Source of the DNA: Opitutaceae bacterium
GTDB lineage: Bacteria; Verrucomicrobiota; Verrucomicrobiia; Opitutales; Opitutaceae
Direction: 5' to 3'
Assembly (NCBI GenBank): GCA_016794725.1
Contig: JAEUGZ010000222.1
Coordinates: 1-45,308, forward strand
DNA length: 45,308 nucleotides
In this document: positions 43,436-45,308 of the stretch, piece by piece
How positions within the stretch are numbered: the first letter of the stretch is position 1
Layout: each line of letters begins with the position of its first letter
The notes under the pieces: model-generated
Told to the model about the DNA's origin: nothing
The model's database searches: none
The model's input: the letters and a program-made list of their open reading frames with translations, nothing else
Position numbers and translations under genes: made by a program

Positions 43436-45308
43436 TCAGGCTCGCTGGAGCTGGCCGCGCTGGCAGGACTTCAGGCACGTATCGATGCGGCAGATATGAC
43501 CGACCAGCCACTGGGTGAGAAACTGGTGCAGTTCGCGGACCTGGGCGTTGGTTTGTCCCGTGGAATCATACTCGTGGCGCCAGGCGGTGTACTTGTCGAT
43601 CAGGGCGGCGTGCGCCTTGCAGTTCCGTTTGGCGGCGGAGCAGCCGGTGGTTTCCATGATCCGCTCCTCCTCGCGGAAGTGGTCGACGGTGTAGGCGGCG
43701 AGGGAGTCGAGCAGCGGGGCGACCTGGGCGGCGGGCCACTGGTTGAGCTGGGCGCGTTCGATGTCGTTGATGATCTCGATGAGGCCCTGATGTTGGCGAT
43801 CGACGGTTTCGTTGCCGGTCGACATCGTCTCGGGGTCGTAGCGCAGGCCCGCGGGTGCGACCTCCCCGGCCTGAAAGTCCTCGGTGGAGGACACAGGGTC
43901 GTTCGGTTCGAACGACCCTGCGGATGTCCCTGCGGCCGGTGTTTCGCCGCGGGAAGGGTTCCGGGCGTGGCCGGAAACCAGGCCGCGGATGCCCCGGATG
44001 ACCATGCGCTGTGACGTTTCGCTCTCCCGCAGCACGGCGACGGCTTCGGAGAGCTGCTCGCTGGCGGCCTCGTTGCGATGTGCGATCTCCTGGGTTTTCG
44101 CCAAGGTATCGAGGGAACGCTGGGCGACCTCGGTTTCGGATTGGGCGGCGGCGACGAGGTCGGTGACGCGGGCTCGCGTGTGTTGGGCGTTGGTCGACAT
44201 GCCCTGCAAGGCGGCGGCGACTTCCTTGCCCACGCTCGAGCCCTGGCGGGAGCGGGCCACGGCGTCGTCGATGCGACCGCGGGTGTTGCGGGCCGCCTCG
44301 GCACTGCGTTGGGCGAGGGCCCGCACCTCATCGGCCACCACGGCAAACCCCGCGCCGGCGGCGCCGGCCCGGGCTGCCTCGATGGCGGCGTTCAGGGCGA
44401 GCAGATTGGTTTGAAAGGCGATCTCGTCGATCACGCCGATGATCCGTGCGATTTCCTCGCCGGACTTCTGGATGCCGGCGAGGGACGATTCAAGCCGGTG
44501 CATGCTGGTGGCGGAGGATTCGGCGGCCTGCTGGGTGGCGTCGGCAAGACGTCGTGACTCCTCGACCAGCGACAAACGCTCACCTTGTTTTGCCACCAGA
44601 TTGTTTAATGCCTCGCTGACTTCATCGTGCGCCTGTATCTGTGCACCCTGTCCGTGGGCCAGCGTCTGGGCGGACGCCATCACCCGATCGGTGGCGGACC
44701 CGGCCTGGGCTGCACCGCCGGCGAGTTCCTCGGAGAATGACTCGAGCCGGCGACCGATCCAGCGGCCGAGCAGCAGCGTGAACAGACCGGCGACGAGGAC
44801 CGTGGCTCCACCCAGACCGGCGCTGGTGAGAACAAAGCCGAAAATGCCTTGCGTGAGGGTGGTTTTGACCTGGCCCACCTCGTCTTCGTAAGCCGCGGCG
44901 CCGACCACCCAGTCCCAGGGAGCATAGTAAGCGTAGCGAATCAGCCGGGAGCGAGGGGCCGGGTCGCCCGATTCCTGCCACGCGTGGCGCAGATGGGCGA
45001 AGGCGCCCGGTGAAAGCGAGGGGCCGGCCTTGACCAGTTCCCGCACGGGGCTGACGCCGTCGGCTCCCTGTTCCTGCAGCATGACTTTGCCGTCGAGGGC
45101 GCCGCCCTTGGAAATGACGTAGCGCCCGGCGTCGGTCCCCCGGGTATTGAGGACAAAGAGATGGCCGCTTTCGCCGATTTTGGTTTTTGCAAACGCCGCC
45201 TTCACATTCTCCAGCGCGGTGCTTTCCGGGATGCCGAAATATGTCATGCCGGCGACCCGCCCGCCCGCATCCTGCACCGGTTGATATGAGGCGAAATACC
45301 ACTGGTTG
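43436..45308 (-). CDS. Methyl-accepting chemotaxis protein with C-terminal hemerythrin domain (partial, runs off right edge)
   Basis: About 623 residues are present and the frame is open to the window end (first visible residues [16 protein letters not shown]), so the N-terminal membrane helix and part of the sensor are missing. The visible N-terminus is the end of a periplasmic Cache-type domain ('[17 protein letters not shown]' is typical just before the membrane). A transmembrane helix follows ('[18 protein letters not shown]'), then a coiled-coil signalling domain whose tip '[18 protein letters not shown]' binds CheA and CheW. After a Pro/Ser-rich linker comes a bacteriohemerythrin domain (last ~135 residues) with all expected di-iron ligands: His in 'DRQHQG', His and Glu in 'DHFREEER', His in 'CKAHAAL' and His and Asp in '[10 protein letters not shown]'. 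The protein could thus combine a ligand sensor with oxygen or redox sensing. The internal GTG at 45277 should not be taken as the start. Confidence 0.93.
   Translation of the reverse strand, partial: NQWYFASYQPVQDAGGRVAGMTYFGIPESTALENVKAAFAKTKIGESGHLFVLNTRGTDAGRYVISKGGALDGKVMLQEQGADGVSPVRELVKAGPSLSPGAFAHLRHAWQESGDPAPRSRLIRYAYYAPWDWVVGAAAYEDEVGQVKTTLTQGIFGFVLTSAGLGGATVLVAGLFTLLLGRWIGRRLESFSEELAGGAAQAGSATDRVMASAQTLAHGQGAQIQAHDEVSEALNNLVAKQGERLSLVEESRRLADATQQAAESSATSMHRLESSLAGIQKSGEEIARIIGVIDEIAFQTNLLALNAAIEAARAGAAGAGFAVVADEVRALAQRSAEAARNTRGRIDDAVARSRQGSSVGKEVAAALQGMSTNAQHTRARVTDLVAAAQSETEVAQRSLDTLAKTQEIAHRNEAASEQLSEAVAVLRESETSQRMVIRGIRGLVSGHARNPSRGETPAAGTSAGSFEPNDPVSSTEDFQAGEVAPAGLRYDPETMSTGNETVDRQHQGLIEIINDIERAQLNQWPAAQVAPLLDSLAAYTVDHFREEERIMETTGCSAAKRNCKAHAALIDKYTAWRHEYDSTGQTNAQVRELHQFLTQWLVGHICRIDTCLKSCQRGQLQRA

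Noticed and set aside
45275-45277. GTG as start codon of the chemoreceptor
   Set aside because: The frame continues upstream to the window edge with coherent Cache-domain sequence, so the gene is truncated by the window, not started here.

Overview
The window is about 45 kb of GC-rich, gene-dense bacterial DNA from a Gram-negative organism: it encodes a TonB-dependent receptor, two tripartite-type export systems and an outer-membrane-facing periplasm. Protein make-up (very long pyruvate:ferredoxin oxidoreductase, Tat-exported Gfo/Idh oxidoreductase, cytochrome c-PQQ dehydrogenase fusion) and several families of dispersed intergenic inverted repeats suggest Verrucomicrobiota, probably near Opitutaceae. 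That placement is an inference from memory of such genomes, not from a search. No rRNA, tRNA, CRISPR array or insertion sequence was recognised.

Layout. 1-5823 (minus): an MdtABC-like RND efflux operon, its last gene cut by the left edge. 6091-7194 (plus): a LytS-type sensor kinase. 7866-9950 (plus): a TonB-dependent receptor. 9951-10696: a repeat-filled gap. 10697-15472 (minus): pyruvate:ferredoxin oxidoreductase, with a small unknown gene divergent from it. 15891-26254 (minus): one tightly coupled nine-gene operon, read right to left: zinc-ribbon protein, SulP anion transporter, HTH-PTS EIIA fusion, then six subunits of a hydrogenase-4/complex I-like membrane complex whose large subunit lacks all four NiFe-binding cysteines (an Ehr-type complex). 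26831-28348 (plus): a sigma-54 activator with a degenerate receiver. 28416-29903 (plus): cytochrome c-PQQ sugar dehydrogenase, followed by three tandem 170-bp repeats. 30420-37003: a putative conflict/immunity locus with a SLOG-SLATT membrane protein (minus) divergent from a SIR2-TIR protein and an nSTAND NTPase-TPR protein (plus). 37045-38205 (plus): Tat-exported Gfo/Idh oxidoreductase. 38649-43110 (minus): a MacAB/Lol-like exporter operon (adaptor, ATPase, two FtsX-type permeases). 43436-45308 (minus): a chemoreceptor fused to hemerythrin, cut by the right edge.

How the parts may work together. Pyruvate:ferredoxin oxidoreductase makes reduced ferredoxin; the neighbouring Ehr complex has a built-in two-cluster ferredoxin domain, an intact proximal cluster site and two antiporter-like subunits, so it could couple a redox or conformational event to ion movement. 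Its co-transcription with a SulP transporter and a phosphorylatable EIIA-HTH protein suggests a PTS-regulated anion transport or ion-pumping module of unknown function. The second notable system is the SLOG-SLATT / SIR2-TIR / nSTAND locus, which contains the same parts as Thoeris (TIR, SIR2, SLOG) in a different combination plus a STAND sensor. These are the two best candidates for undescribed biology here.
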